Shown here: in pieces, positions 1 to 8,327 of the stretch
Numbering within the stretch: position 1 is the first letter of the stretch
Layout: each line of letters begins with the position of its first letter
From: Anaerolineaceae bacterium
GTDB lineage: Bacteria; Chloroflexota; Anaerolineae; Anaerolineales; Anaerolineaceae
NCBI GenBank assembly: GCA_029975475.1
Contig: JARKPB010000008.1
Span: 1,240,001-1,304,000 of the forward strand
DNA: 64,000 nt
Reading direction: 5' to 3'
Notes under the pieces: generated by a model
The model's database searches: none
What the model was told of the DNA's origin: nothing
Seen by the model: the letters and a program-made list of their open reading frames with translations, nothing else
Translations under genes and position numbers: made by a program

Positions 1-1489
1 TGTCATCAAACACGATTTCTTCCGCTGCCCGGCCGCCCAGCAGGCTGATCATCTCGCTCATCAGTTTTTTGCGCGACATGAGGGTGATATCCTCGGACGG
101 GAGAGCGAGGGTGTAGCCTCCCGCCATCCCGCGAGCCACGATGGTGACCTTTTGAACCGGGTTTGCCAGCGGCAGGGCGTTCATGACCACCGCGTGACCG
201 GCTTCGTGGTAAGCCACAATCCGTTTTTCGTCCGCGGTTATCAGGCGGCTCTTCCGTTCTGGGCCGGCGATGACGCGCTCGATCGATTCCTCAAATTCTG
301 CCTGCCCAATGACCTTTTTGTTTCGGCGAGCGGCCAGAATGGCGGCTTCATTAACCAGATTTTCCAGATCCGCGCCGACAAAACCGGGGGTAGCGCGGGC
401 GAGCTGGGTTAAATCCACATTCGGCTCGAGGGGTTTACCTTTGACATGCACTTTGAGGATCATTTCACGGCCGCGAACATCCGGGCGGTCGAGCACCACA
501 CGGCGGTCAAAGCGGCCTGGCCGCAGAAGAGCGGGATCCAGGATATCAGGGCGGTTGGTGGCCGCCATGATGATGATATTGGTGTCGGTATCAAACCCAT
601 CCATCTCCACGAGCATCTGGTTGAGGGTCTGTTCGCGTTCATCGTGAGAGCCGCCCAGCCCGGCTCCTCGCTGGCGGCCGACCGCGTCAATCTCATCCAC
701 AAACACAATGCAGGGAGAGTGGCGTTTTGCCTGGTCAAAGAGATCGCGCACACGGCTGGCGCCAACACCCACAAACATCTCGACAAATTCAGAACCAGAA
801 ATGGAGAAGAAAGGAACACCGGCTTCGCCGGACACGGCTTTTGCCATCAGCGTCTTGCCGGTGCCCGGAGGCCCAACCAGTAAAACGCCTTTGGGAATAC
901 GCGCGCCGAGTTGAATAAATTTTTGCGGCTCGCGCAAGAACTCGACCACTTCGCGCAGCTCTTCTTTGGCTTCATCCACGCCGGCGACATCACTGAAAGT
1001 CACAGTCGGATGGTCGCCAGTAAACATGCGGGCGCGGGATTTGCCGAAAGACATGGCGGCGTTGTTGCTGCCCTGAGCCTGGCGGAAAATGAAGAAGAAC
1101 GCGCCAGCCAGGATAAGGAAAGGAAGAAGGTACGACAGAACCGATAAGATGCCGACCCAGGCGGAGGGCGGCTTGATTTCAATATTTATCCCTTTCTGGG
1201 GGGATAATTCTTCCGGCGTGACCCCCAGCGCCAACAGCTGCGTTACCAGGTCGCTATTCGGGTCTTTATTGGTCGTCCGCTCAATATTTTGATCCCCTTT
1301 GTACACCACCGTCAACCGGTTTTCATCAACGGTAATTCGGCTGACCTTCCCCTGCTGCACATCATAAGCAAGCTGATTGATCGTCAGCGGTTCGCTTGAT
1401 GCGGAACGGTTCATGTTGACGACAATCATGGCGATTATCGCCACAAAAAGCAGCAGGTAAATAATATACGATTGATTTCGCGAATTCAC
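1..1489 (-). CDS. ftsH: ATP-dependent zinc metalloprotease FtsH (3' end outside window)
   Basis: Membrane-anchored AAA+ protease that degrades damaged or short-lived membrane and cytosolic proteins as a hexamer. Translating the minus strand gives 496 codons: a membrane segment at about residues 8-24, an extracytoplasmic loop, a second membrane segment at about 111-135, Walker A GPPGTGKT at 206-213, Walker B IVFVDEID at 261-268, the SRH region near 310-330, and the zinc-binding HEAGH at 428-432. The family is normally about 600-640 residues, so the missing part is the rest of the peptidase domain, beyond the left edge. The start is GTG at 1489-1487, with TGGAGG five bases upstream; no ATG fits as well. 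An extended -10 promoter lies about 45 bases upstream. Function is very secure. Confidence 0.97.
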   Translation of the reverse strand, partial: MNSRNQSYIIYLLLFVAIIAMIVVNMNRSASSEPLTINQLAYDVQQGKVSRITVDENRLTVVYKGDQNIERTTNKDPNSDLVTQLLALGVTPEELSPQKGINIEIKPPSAWVGILSVLSYLLPFLILAGAFFFIFRQAQGSNNAAMSFGKSRARMFTGDHPTVTFSDVAGVDEAKEELREVVEFLREPQKFIQLGARIPKGVLLVGPPGTGKTLMAKAVSGEAGVPFFSISGSEFVEMFVGVGASRVRDLFDQAKRHSPCIVFVDEIDAVGRQRGAGLGGSHDEREQTLNQMLVEMDGFDTDTNIIIMAATNRPDILDPALLRPGRFDRRVVLDRPDVRGREMILKVHVKGKPLEPNVDLTQLARATPGFVGADLENLVNEAAILAARRNKKVIGQAEFEESIERVIAGPERKSRLITADEKRIVAYHEAGHAVVMNALPLANPVQKVTIVARGMAGGYTLALPSEDITLMSRKKLMSEMISLLGGRAAEEIVFDD

Positions 1490-2034
1490 GAATACCTCCA
1501 GCCATTGGTCCGAAGTGGACTACTTAACAGGGATTATACCAATCTTATACCTGACCGGATAGAGAATATATAAGCAATCGCATGTTTCTAAGACGGTTCT
1601 TATAGACCGGGCAGGCGCGCCGGTAATAAGGAGGCAGGAATAACCCGTAAAGAAGCGCCAATCATTGACCGGAAATTCATTGGCAGCGAGAATGAGCTGA
1701 AGGGGGTCCCGCCGCGGGCAAATGGAGCCGCAGAAGCAGGTTAAGCGGATTTGCCCGCAGAGGTTTGGGGGAAGAAGAAATCCCGCTGCCGCCACCTGCG
1801 CGGCTGGCTGAGCCGGCAGCAGCCGGGCGGCTCGGGGTTCCTCTCCTTCAGGCTGGATTATTCTGATTAATAACTAAAGGGTAGTAATTTTACGCCGCGG
1901 CAGTACTATCGTTCACAACCTGAATTTTTCGGATCCGAGCAGAATGCGAATGAAGAAACCGGGCGCCGGATTCTGGATTCTTTTAGATGTGTTCCGCAAA
2001 AAGCGGCGGCGCAGAAAAACAGCCGGGAACGTGA
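1490..2034. other. 545-base intergenic region, no gene supported
   Basis: Between the ftsH start and the end of the HAD-DinB gene. Apart from the ftsH leader and promoter, I read all frames on both strands and found no stretch resembling a known protein, no tRNA and no repeat. A 91-codon open frame on the minus strand (1520-1795) lacks a ribosome binding site and is Cys/Arg-rich in the way chance frames are in GC-rich DNA. An AT-rich patch near 1856-1895 may be a promoter or terminator remnant. Confidence 0.5.
1533..1541 (-). promoter_or_regulatory. Extended -10 promoter of ftsH
   Basis: On the minus strand the bases read TGGTATAAT, an exact TGn-TATAAT extended -10 element, about 45 bases upstream of the GTG start of ftsH. 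No good -35 hexamer sits 16-18 bases further up, which fits the extended -10 class. Inferred from sequence only. Confidence 0.5.
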
Positions 2035-3231
2035 CTAACGGGGTTGCAACAGCGCGGCGATCTGTTGAATATGAGTCCGGTCGTGCAAGGTGATGAAGCC
2101 TGCCAGTTCAGCCAGCAACGTGGGACCAAAAATGGCGTGGCGGGCGGGACGGTACCATTCCTGAGCCGGCAGCGGTTCCAGCGTTTCCAGCAAGGTCTGG
2201 CGGGCGTGAATCATTCCCTGTAACGCCGCATGGCCGTCTTCATTCTGGCAGCCGCGGTCTTTCACCCAGCCGTCAGTCTCGATCCCGGGCAGGAAGGGGC
2301 TGTCCTGGGTCAAAATCTTTTGAAAACGGGGGATGTTAACTTCGAGATCCACATCGCGGATATGGCAAAGAATTTCCGTCAGGCTCCAGTCGGCAGCTGA
2401 TGGACGAAATTTCAGATCGGGCGAGGCGGTTTTCCGAATCAAGGTATCCGCGGCCGCCGGGAAGGCGCGCAGGCGAGCCAGCAGGGACGCTGGCGAGGCA
2501 GGTAGTTCCGGCGGTTTTTCAGCCGAGCGCTGCAGCAGCCAGGGCCAAATCTGGTCTGCCCGACCGGCAGCCGCCAGAGAAGGAAGCGGGGCGGGCGCGT
2601 GAGCATCCTGCGCAAGGAGGAGAAAGGCCGGCAGCCCCAGCGTGACCGCCGGGAGGATGTCATCTTCAAGGTCGTTGCCAATCATGACAGCCGGTTCTTC
2701 GGGCCAGCCCAGTTGGTAAAGCATTTCAGCGAAGAAGGCAGGGTTGGGTTTGCTGAAATGAAAAAACTCGTAAGTTGAAATCTGCGAAAAACGGCCGGTT
2801 TCCGCCGTCAACCCGGCCCAGCCGAGGCGCTGGACCACGGCTGTGCGCGGAAAGAGCGGTTTGGTGGCCACTGCCACCTTCCAACCCCGGGCGAACATCT
2901 GTTGAACCAGCGCTGCCATATCAGGCCGCGGGGAAGTCAGCGTCTGGAGGGTGGGAAACACCTCGGTGTAGAAGCGGTCAATGGCTGGCTGCAGCGCAGC
3001 CCGGGTGGTATTCAGAGCGGGATAAAACGCGCGGTCAAAGACTTCCTCCAGCGTGCCGGCAACGGCCGTCTTGGTCACCATTTTACGGGTGGCATCCAAA
3101 ACCTGCGGAACAACATCGCTGGCAGGCACCAGCGCGCCGAGCGCGTCCGCCAGCAATTTCAGGTAGAAGCCCTGAAAACGGCTCATATCATTGGTGAGGA
3201 GGGTGTCATCCAGGTCAATCAGGACAATCAT
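2035..3231 (-). CDS. HAD-superfamily hydrolase fused to a DinB-like domain
   Basis: 398 residues. The N-terminal half is a haloacid-dehalogenase-type phosphatase: motif I is DLDDTL at residues 6-11, a helical cap follows, a lysine-containing motif III region (ATKP) comes next, and motif IV is GNDLEDD. From about residue 250 to the end it changes to a DinB/YfiT-like four-helix bundle: a histidine in LCHIRDVD and a second pair in LHDRTHIQQ are the usual metal ligands of that fold. HAD enzymes act on small phosphorylated substrates; DinB-like proteins are metal-dependent transferases or unknown. The combination in one chain is unusual and no substrate can be named. It lies 6 bases downstream of the Cys-rich gene, probably co-transcribed. 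Confidence 0.85.
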   Translation of the reverse strand: MIVLIDLDDTLLTNDMSRFQGFYLKLLADALGALVPASDVVPQVLDATRKMVTKTAVAGTLEEVFDRAFYPALNTTRAALQPAIDRFYTEVFPTLQTLTSPRPDMAALVQQMFARGWKVAVATKPLFPRTAVVQRLGWAGLTAETGRFSQISTYEFFHFSKPNPAFFAEMLYQLGWPEEPAVMIGNDLEDDILPAVTLGLPAFLLLAQDAHAPAPLPSLAAAGRADQIWPWLLQRSAEKPPELPASPASLLARLRAFPAAADTLIRKTASPDLKFRPSAADWSLTEILCHIRDVDLEVNIPRFQKILTQDSPFLPGIETDGWVKDRGCQNEDGHAALQGMIHARQTLLETLEPLPAQEWYRPARHAIFGPTLLAELAGFITLHDRTHIQQIAALLQPR

Positions 3232-3237
3232 GGGCGG

Positions 3238-3567
3238 TTATGACTCCCCGGGCGGCTCAAATTCCAGGTGACACTCTCCGCAGCCGATTTCTGGCTCAGC
3301 CACCGGAGCGGCAGTTTTCAGGCAGTAGGCGGTAACCGCAACGCCGCGGCTTAACCCAAAAAATCGGCGGTTGACCCTGGCTTCAAGGACCAGATTTTTG
3401 CAGGCGTTTGCCCGGGAAATTGCAGGAACCCGGCAGGTCTTACACAGATCGGGGGTCCAGTGATTGGGAGGTGCCGCTTTGCCGATCAGGCGGCATTCTT
3501 CGCGTTTTCTTCCGCGGTAATAATCCCCGTAAAAATAAGGGCACTCAACGCCCGCTGGCGTGCGCAT
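3238..3567 (-). CDS. Small cysteine-rich protein of unknown function
   Basis: 109 residues; I do not recognise a named family. Eight cysteines fall at 9, 25, 42, 45, 56, 82, 96 and 99, including two CxxC pairs (42/45 and 96/99), which points to zinc or Fe-S binding. The N-terminal stretch CPYFYGDYYRGRKREEC is rich in aromatic and basic residues. It has no signal peptide or membrane segment. It sits between efp and the HAD-DinB gene on the same strand and is likely translated from the same message. The ordered cysteine spacing argues that it is a real gene; a chance frame would not give that pattern. Confidence 0.7.
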   Translation of the reverse strand: MRTPAGVECPYFYGDYYRGRKREECRLIGKAAPPNHWTPDLCKTCRVPAISRANACKNLVLEARVNRRFFGLSRGVAVTAYCLKTAAPVAEPEIGCGECHLEFEPPGES

Positions 3568-3586
3568 AATCGCTCCTGTTACAGTG

Positions 3587-3610
3587 CGGGCTGTCTTCTC
3601 AGACAGCCCG
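3587..3610 (-). terminator. Perfect hairpin after efp (attenuator or 3'-end structure)
   Basis: A 10-bp perfect stem (CGGGCTGTCT with AGACAGCCCG) closed by a 4-base loop, 28 bases after the efp stop and 20 bases before the next start. On the minus strand no U-tract follows, so it is more likely an mRNA-stabilising or partial-termination structure than a full intrinsic terminator. Confidence 0.5.
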
Positions 3611-3637
3611 TCCCGGTTTGCTTTTCGATCCGTCCGC

Positions 3638-4201
3638 CTAGTTTTGCACGCGGGTTACGTAAGCACCCGTGCGGGTATCCACGCGGATGATATCGCCGGC
3701 GGTAACAAAGTAAGGAGTATCCACCTGCATACCGGTCTCAACAATAACCTTTTTGGTAACGCCGGTGGCGGTATCACCGCGCACAGCATTTTCAGCCTCG
3801 GTTACCAGTAAGTCCACCGTGGTCGGAAGTTCGATATCAATCGGCTCATTCTGGTAATAGGTGATTTTAACTTCCATACCTTCTTTCAAGAAACCAGCGG
3901 AGCTGCCCATGGCTTCCTTGCTAACACCGGGCTGATCAAAAGTCTCCTGATTCATGAAATAGTAGGTTTCGCCGTCGTTGTAAAGATACTGGGCGTTAAT
4001 AAACTCAAGGCGGGCCTCCTGGACACTCTGACCGGACTGGAATGTTTTCTCAATGGTGGCGCCGGTGCGCAGGTTGCGAGCCTTGACGCGGATGGTGGCG
4101 TTCCCGCGGCCGGGTTTGTGATGGGAGTAATCCAGCACCTTGAACAGATTACCTTCCAGCTCAAAGGTCACGCCTTTACGAAGATCATTTACATCTATCA
4201 T
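3638..4201 (-). CDS. efp: Translation elongation factor P
   Basis: EF-P binds between the P and E sites of the ribosome and relieves stalling on proline runs. The 187-residue length and all three beta-barrel domains match the family (KOW-like N-terminal domain, and a C-terminal OB region ending DIIRVDTRTGAYVTRV). The loop that carries the post-translational modification reads KPGRGNA, so the tip residue is Arg32, where the E. coli type has a lysine that is beta-lysylated. Arginine at this site is rhamnosylated in Pseudomonas-type EF-P by EarP, but no EarP-like gene is visible here, so the modification state is open. The start is ATG with AGGAAGG upstream. Confidence 0.97.
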   Translation of the reverse strand: MIDVNDLRKGVTFELEGNLFKVLDYSHHKPGRGNATIRVKARNLRTGATIEKTFQSGQSVQEARLEFINAQYLYNDGETYYFMNQETFDQPGVSKEAMGSSAGFLKEGMEVKITYYQNEPIDIELPTTVDLLVTEAENAVRGDTATGVTKKVIVETGMQVDTPYFVTAGDIIRVDTRTGAYVTRVQN

Positions 4202-4280
4202 GTTTTGCCTTCCTGAAGTGCTGATTCAACCCGTGAATTATAGCCTCTCCCGTACCTGATGACAAGACGGCAATTCAACC

Positions 4281-5108
4281 CTATTCAGGCAGGGTTTTCG
4301 ACGGGTGGGATCGGCGCAGGAGCAGCGGCCCGAGGCGATCAATCAGCCAGCCAAAGGTAAGTTCCAGCCAGGGAACAGCACCCAGCAGCGCGGGCACATT
4401 TGTGACGCGGCGGGGATACGGCAGCAAGCGCACCGCCCGGGCGGCCACCCGTTCTGCTGAAACGGCAAAGCGCTCGGCAGGAACGCGCCGCCCGCCCTCC
4501 CTTGAAGCGGATCTGGCATAGAACTCGCTGGTCACGGGGCCGGGGCGGACCTCACAGACAGAGACGCCGTTGCCGCGCAGCTCGCGGTGGAGAGAAGTGG
4601 TAAAAGAATCAAGGAATGCTTTTGATGCGCCGTACAGCACGATGCCCTGGCTGGGAATGGCCGCGGAGATGGACGAGATGTTGATAATTCTGCCGCAACG
4701 ACGCTGGATCATCGGAGGCAGCAGGAGACGGGTGAGTAAAACTGGCGCATAAACGTTGACCGCCATCAATTCGTTCAAAACCGCCAACGGCATGTCCGAA
4801 TAATAACCGTACCAACCCAAACCCGCGTTGTTAATCAGAACATCCACGCCGCCCGGATGAGCCAGAGCAGCCTCAGCCAGACGGGCAACATCCTCCACGC
4901 GGGAGAGATCCGCGGGAATCACCGATACCTGGCAGCCCTCCGCCTCAAGGCTGCGCGCCAGGACGGCGAGGCGGTCTTCGCGGCGGGCGGTGAGGATCAG
5001 ATTCAATCCGCGCGCTGCCAGGGCGCGCGCGATCTGCAGCCCGATCCCCGCAGAAGCGCCAGTAACCAGGGCAGTTTTACCCTGCCAGAAGCTCCAGGAG
5101 GCGGTCAC
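4281..5108 (-). CDS. Short-chain dehydrogenase/reductase (classical SDR)
   Basis: 275 residues. It has the Rossmann cofactor motif TGASAGIG near residue 17, NNAGLG in the middle, and the catalytic Ser with YGASK (Tyr-x-x-x-Lys). The extended C-terminus carries hydrophobic patches (LLGAVPWLELTFGWLI), as in membrane-associated SDRs of the DltE/YqjQ type, which act on lipid or ketone substrates. It is the last gene of a TetR-controlled operon, 6 bases after the epimerase-like gene. The substrate is unknown; an arginine within the early turn (RREDR) suggests NADP preference, which is inference. Confidence 0.9.
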   Translation of the reverse strand: MTASWSFWQGKTALVTGASAGIGLQIARALAARGLNLILTARREDRLAVLARSLEAEGCQVSVIPADLSRVEDVARLAEAALAHPGGVDVLINNAGLGWYGYYSDMPLAVLNELMAVNVYAPVLLTRLLLPPMIQRRCGRIINISSISAAIPSQGIVLYGASKAFLDSFTTSLHRELRGNGVSVCEVRPGPVTSEFYARSASREGGRRVPAERFAVSAERVAARAVRLLPYPRRVTNVPALLGAVPWLELTFGWLIDRLGPLLLRRSHPSKTLPE

Positions 5109-5114
5109 AGGCGT

Positions 5115-6119
5115 TTACCGGCCGCGCAGTTTCACGCTGGCCAGCGCGCGGTGATTTTTCCACCACTCGACGGTATCAGCGATGGTCACCGCCAGCGAGC
5201 GCGGGTTATAGCCAAGCTGCAGGCGCGCTTTTTCCCGACTGACCGGGGTTGAATCCGCCACGGTTTCCACCGAATAAGGCGTAAAGCGCGGTTTCGTGCG
5301 CGTAATTTTGTAATACCACAGGGCTAAATGCGCAAAAAGGCGCGCCAGCGGCAGGGGGATTTTCACCAGCCGCACCGGCAGGCGCAGCAGGGCTTTTACG
5401 ATTTTCATCATCGTCACCAGGCTGATCTGCTCGCCGGAGAGGATGTATAAATCGCCCGGCACCCCTTTTTCGGCGGCCAGGATCATGCCGGCAGCCACAT
5501 CCCGGACATCCACAAAATCAAACGCGCCGTCAATCAAGACATTGGGCTTGTCTTCCATCCAGTCAACAAACAGCAAGCCCATCTCAGATCCGCGGTAATC
5601 ATAGGGCCCAACCACTCCGGTGGGGCAAACCACCACCGCTTCCAGTCCGTCGCGGACGGCGCGCATCACTTCCAGAGAGGCTTCCGCTTTGGAGCGGTCG
5701 TACTCTCCGAGGGGATTATTCGGGTCAAAGGGAACATTTTCATCAATATACCCGCGGTGATCCGTCCGTGAAAGCGCGTGGATCGAACTGGTGTAGAGCA
5801 GCCGGCGCACACCGGCTGCCCGGGCAGCCTGAAGGACATTCTGGGTCCCCAGAATATTAATTTTCCGAACAATGTCGTCTTTTCCGGGAAGGATGGAAAT
5901 GACCCCGGCCAGGTGGTAGACCACACTGACTCCCTGCATGACCCGATCCAGCGCCTGACGGTCGAGGATATCCGCCTCGACGATTTCAACCGGCAGCCCT
6001 TCCAGCGAGGCGCGGTCTTCGCCGGGCATCACCATAGCGCGCACCGTTTTGCCCCGGGCGACCAATTCGCGGACAAGGACGTTGCCGATATGGCCGGTGG
6101 CACCAGTTACCAGATTCAT
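5115..6119 (-). CDS. NAD-dependent epimerase/dehydratase, dihydroflavonol-reductase-like
   Basis: 334 residues, an extended SDR. The N-terminal Rossmann motif is TGATGHIGN at 5-13, and the catalytic motif is Tyr-x-x-x-Lys in YDRSK. Overall it resembles the HpnA/dihydroflavonol-4-reductase group (NAD-dependent sugar or sterol-like substrates; HpnA homologues occur in hopanoid clusters). No hopanoid genes are nearby, so the substrate is not assigned. Its ATG overlaps the tetR stop by four bases (ATGA), indicating translational coupling and control by that repressor. Confidence 0.88.
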   Translation of the reverse strand: MNLVTGATGHIGNVLVRELVARGKTVRAMVMPGEDRASLEGLPVEIVEADILDRQALDRVMQGVSVVYHLAGVISILPGKDDIVRKINILGTQNVLQAARAAGVRRLLYTSSIHALSRTDHRGYIDENVPFDPNNPLGEYDRSKAEASLEVMRAVRDGLEAVVVCPTGVVGPYDYRGSEMGLLFVDWMEDKPNVLIDGAFDFVDVRDVAAGMILAAEKGVPGDLYILSGEQISLVTMMKIVKALLRLPVRLVKIPLPLARLFAHLALWYYKITRTKPRFTPYSVETVADSTPVSREKARLQLGYNPRSLAVTIADTVEWWKNHRALASVKLRGR

Positions 6120-6712
6120 ATTTTCCTCCTGCTCATTCCTTCAAGAAGATCAACCAGAGCGCCGCGCAGGACCTGATCCCAGCGAGCAGCGCCGGGGTCC
6201 AGCAAGCCCTGGAGTAAAATCCCCACCGCGAGGGCGACGATCGCCCGGGAGGCTGCGCGCGCATCTAGCGGCTGGAGCGAACCTTCACGGATCCCCTGCT
6301 CGAGCAGCCCAGCGAAATATTCCTGAAAGCGGTGGTACGGCTCAATCGTCATCTGCCAGATGGCCGGGTCGCGCTGAGCCTGGATCCAGAATTCCAAAAA
6401 CATGGGCAAACGGCCATCCGCGGCCTGGAACACCGGGCCAAACTGATCAACCATGGCCAGCAGACGCTGGGGAACGGTCAAGTCCGGCCGATCGAGTTGA
6501 TTGAGCGACCGGGTAATCTCAGCCAGCCAGTCATCCAGCAGGGCGGTAAACAAAGCCTGCTTTGAGGGGAAATGGTGATAAAACGCGCCCTTGCTTACTT
6601 TGGCGGCGCGGCAAATTTCAGCCACGCCTGTGGCGTCATAACCGTTTTGAGAAAAAAGGGTCAGGGCGGAAGAGAGGATCTGGCGGTGGGTTTCTTCGCT
6701 GCGCGGCTGCAT
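6116..6712 (-). CDS. TetR/AcrR family transcriptional regulator
   Basis: 198 residues. The N-terminal helix-turn-helix (about residues 8-55) includes the typical ILSSALTLFSQNGYDATG and SKGAFYHHFPSKQALF patterns. The C-terminal ligand-binding region is all-helical, of the TetR_C type seen in YbiH/CprB-like proteins. It is the first gene of an operon with the two dehydrogenases, and a perfect 14-base palindrome lies just upstream of its start, so autoregulation plus control of the two enzymes is likely. The ligand is unknown; the enzymes suggest a hydrophobic carbonyl compound or lipid (inference). Confidence 0.93.
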   Translation of the reverse strand: MQPRSEETHRQILSSALTLFSQNGYDATGVAEICRAAKVSKGAFYHHFPSKQALFTALLDDWLAEITRSLNQLDRPDLTVPQRLLAMVDQFGPVFQAADGRLPMFLEFWIQAQRDPAIWQMTIEPYHRFQEYFAGLLEQGIREGSLQPLDARAASRAIVALAVGILLQGLLDPGAARWDQVLRGALVDLLEGMSRRKI

Positions 6713-6730
6713 GTTTGCTCCTAAAATTAG

Positions 6731-6744
6731 ACCGACCGGTCGGT
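6731..6744. promoter_or_regulatory. Palindromic TetR-type operator
   Basis: ACCGACCGGTCGGT is a perfect 14-base inverted repeat, 19 bases upstream of the tetR start codon. Palindromes of the form ACCGACCGGTCGGT are classic TetR-family operators. Its position overlaps where the operon's core promoter should be, which fits repression. Confidence 0.85.
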
Positions 6745-6827
6745 TTTATCTTATCACGACTGCCGCGCAGTTTCAAGAGAATTCTGAAAGACTCATGCGG
6801 ATTTAATCATGAGGGCCGGCTGTACCC

Positions 6828-6862
6828 GAAAAAGATCAGGCGGTCTGCCCCGGCAGACCGCC
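6828..6862 (-). terminator. Rho-independent terminator after hpf
   Basis: Inverted repeat GGCGGTCTGCC / GGCAGACCGCC at 6839-6862. On the minus strand it is followed within a few bases by TGATCTTTTTC. It lies 34 bases beyond the hpf stop and ends the hpf transcript. Confidence 0.8.
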
Positions 6863-6895
6863 AGACGGTTCGGTTAAAAACGATTGGCTGGGCGA

Positions 6896-7459
6896 TTAAC
6901 CAATATTGGGTTCAATCAACCCGTAGGTGCCGTCGCGCCGGGTATAAAGCACATTGATTTTACTGGTATTGGCGTTAAAAAAGATGAAGAAATCTTCGTG
7001 GCCCAGCAGCTGCATTTGCTCGATGGCTTCCATCTCGTCCATGGGAACAAGGGTGAACTGCTTGCGGCGGGCGATGACCGGGCCGCTTTCGACTTCAACC
7101 GGCGCCTCGCTGATGGGGGCAACTTCGGACGCGGGAGTGCCATCGCCGCGGCCGCGGGCGCGCTTCCCTTTCAGGCGTTCCACCTGGCGCTGCATCTTTT
7201 CAACAGCCAGGTCAATCGCAGCGAAGATATCCGCAGCGCGTTCCTCGACCCTGAGGATATAACCTTTTCCACGCATAGTGATCTGCGCGACCTGGCGGTC
7301 ATTTGAGCTGCGCGCTGATTTCACATAGGCCAGATCCACCCTGGTTTCATCAATGTCGGAGATGAAACGGTCGAGCTTGGAAAGTTTCTTCTCCACGTAC
7401 TCCTTAATGCGGTCGGTCACTTCCATACTCTTTGCGTAGATGTCAATTTTGACTGCCAT
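6896..7459 (-). CDS. hpf: Long-form ribosome hibernation-promoting factor
   Basis: 187 residues, the long HPF form that dimerises 70S ribosomes into inactive 100S particles in starvation or stationary phase. The N-terminal S30AE domain (residues 1-100) has the pattern VTDRIKEYVEKKLSKLDRF; a charged linker follows, and the C-terminal dimerisation domain (about 130-187) carries MDEMEAIEQMQLLGHEDFFIFF and ends in RRDGTYGLIEPN. Its start ATG has AGGAGG at the right spacing. It has its own promoter (7477-7504) and terminator, so it is a single-gene unit between the tad-comF operon and tetR. Confidence 0.96.
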   Translation of the reverse strand: MAVKIDIYAKSMEVTDRIKEYVEKKLSKLDRFISDIDETRVDLAYVKSARSSNDRQVAQITMRGKGYILRVEERAADIFAAIDLAVEKMQRQVERLKGKRARGRGDGTPASEVAPISEAPVEVESGPVIARRKQFTLVPMDEMEAIEQMQLLGHEDFFIFFNANTSKINVLYTRRDGTYGLIEPNIG

Positions 7460-7476
7460 AGGATCCTCCTGTTCTT

Positions 7477-7504
7477 ATGATACATCAGGCTGGAGAATTT
7501 TCAA
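7477..7504 (-). promoter_or_regulatory. Sigma70-type promoter of hpf
   Basis: On the minus strand: -35 TTGAAA, a 16-base spacer, -10 TATCAT; each hexamer differs from consensus at one base. Transcription would begin about 10 bases before the hpf ribosome binding site. A small inverted repeat (AAATCCTT / AAGGATTT, 7503-7522) overlaps the -35 end and could be an operator. Confidence 0.55.
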
Positions 7505-7564
7505 ATCCTTCTTCAAGGATTTATTCGTTCTCCGACCTGGACAAACCTGAATGATTCGCGCATT

Positions 7565-8308
7565 TCAAACCTGCTGTTCTCTGCGCAGCGCATGGGCCAG
7601 GGTGAGGGCATAGACGCTGTCCGCTCCGGCGTGCAGCAGGGCGGCGGCGCAGGCATCCATGGTCGCGCCTGTGGTAGCCACGTCATCAATCAGCAAGATC
7701 TTCTTCCCGACCGTCAGCGGCGCCCTGGCGGTAAACGCTCCGCGCACATTTTCGCGGCGCGCGGAAATGGACAATCCAACCTGAGAAGCGGTCGAGCGCG
7801 AGCGCCGCAGGATGGACGGCTGATAGGGAAGACCGCAGCGCAGAGCGAACGGGAGCGCGAGGAAAGCGGCCTGGTTATACCCGCGCTGCCGCAGATGTGC
7901 TGATGAAAGCGGCACCGGAACCACCACATCCACCTGCCAGTCAAGGGTCTGGTATTTGCGAACCAGGTATTCCGACAGCATCTCAGCGGCGCCAAGGTCG
8001 CGGTGGTACTTAAGGCGGTGAATCGCCTGACGCACAACCCCGCTAAAAAACAGGCAGGAGCGCAGGGCTGTGTAACGCGGCGCGTCCGTCTGGCAGTTGG
8101 CGCATAAAGAAAACCCTGTTTGCGGCTGGCCGCAAACAGGGCAAACGGGCTGATGTATTTCCTTGGCCGCCGCACGGCATTCCTGACACCAGCGCACGCC
8201 AGGCTGGCCGCAGCCAGCGCAGTGTGGCGGATAGAGCAGGTCGATCACCCACCAGGCGGACCGGTAAAATTTTGAAAGCGTTGGCGGACCCGGGGCAGCC
8301 AGCCTCAA
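7565..8308 (-). CDS. comF: ComF family phosphoribosyltransferase-like protein
   Basis: 247 residues. The N-terminus holds a double zinc finger (CxxC pairs at 30/33, 41/44, 56/59 and 69/72) and the C-terminus a type I phosphoribosyltransferase fold with the PRPP-binding motif LLIDDVATTGAT. ComF proteins are required for DNA uptake in transformable bacteria and interact with replication-restart factors such as PriA. It is 19 bases behind tadC in the Tad pilus operon, which fits a link between surface pili and DNA uptake, though that role here is inference. Confidence 0.92.
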   Translation of the reverse strand: MRLAAPGPPTLSKFYRSAWWVIDLLYPPHCAGCGQPGVRWCQECRAAAKEIHQPVCPVCGQPQTGFSLCANCQTDAPRYTALRSCLFFSGVVRQAIHRLKYHRDLGAAEMLSEYLVRKYQTLDWQVDVVVPVPLSSAHLRQRGYNQAAFLALPFALRCGLPYQPSILRRSRSTASQVGLSISARRENVRGAFTARAPLTVGKKILLIDDVATTGATMDACAAALLHAGADSVYALTLAHALRREQQV

Positions 8309-8327
8309 CGTTTGACCTCCTGCGGAA

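Noticed and set aside
1520-1795. 91-codon frame upstream of ftsH
   Set aside because: No ribosome binding site, no known motif, and it covers the ftsH promoter.
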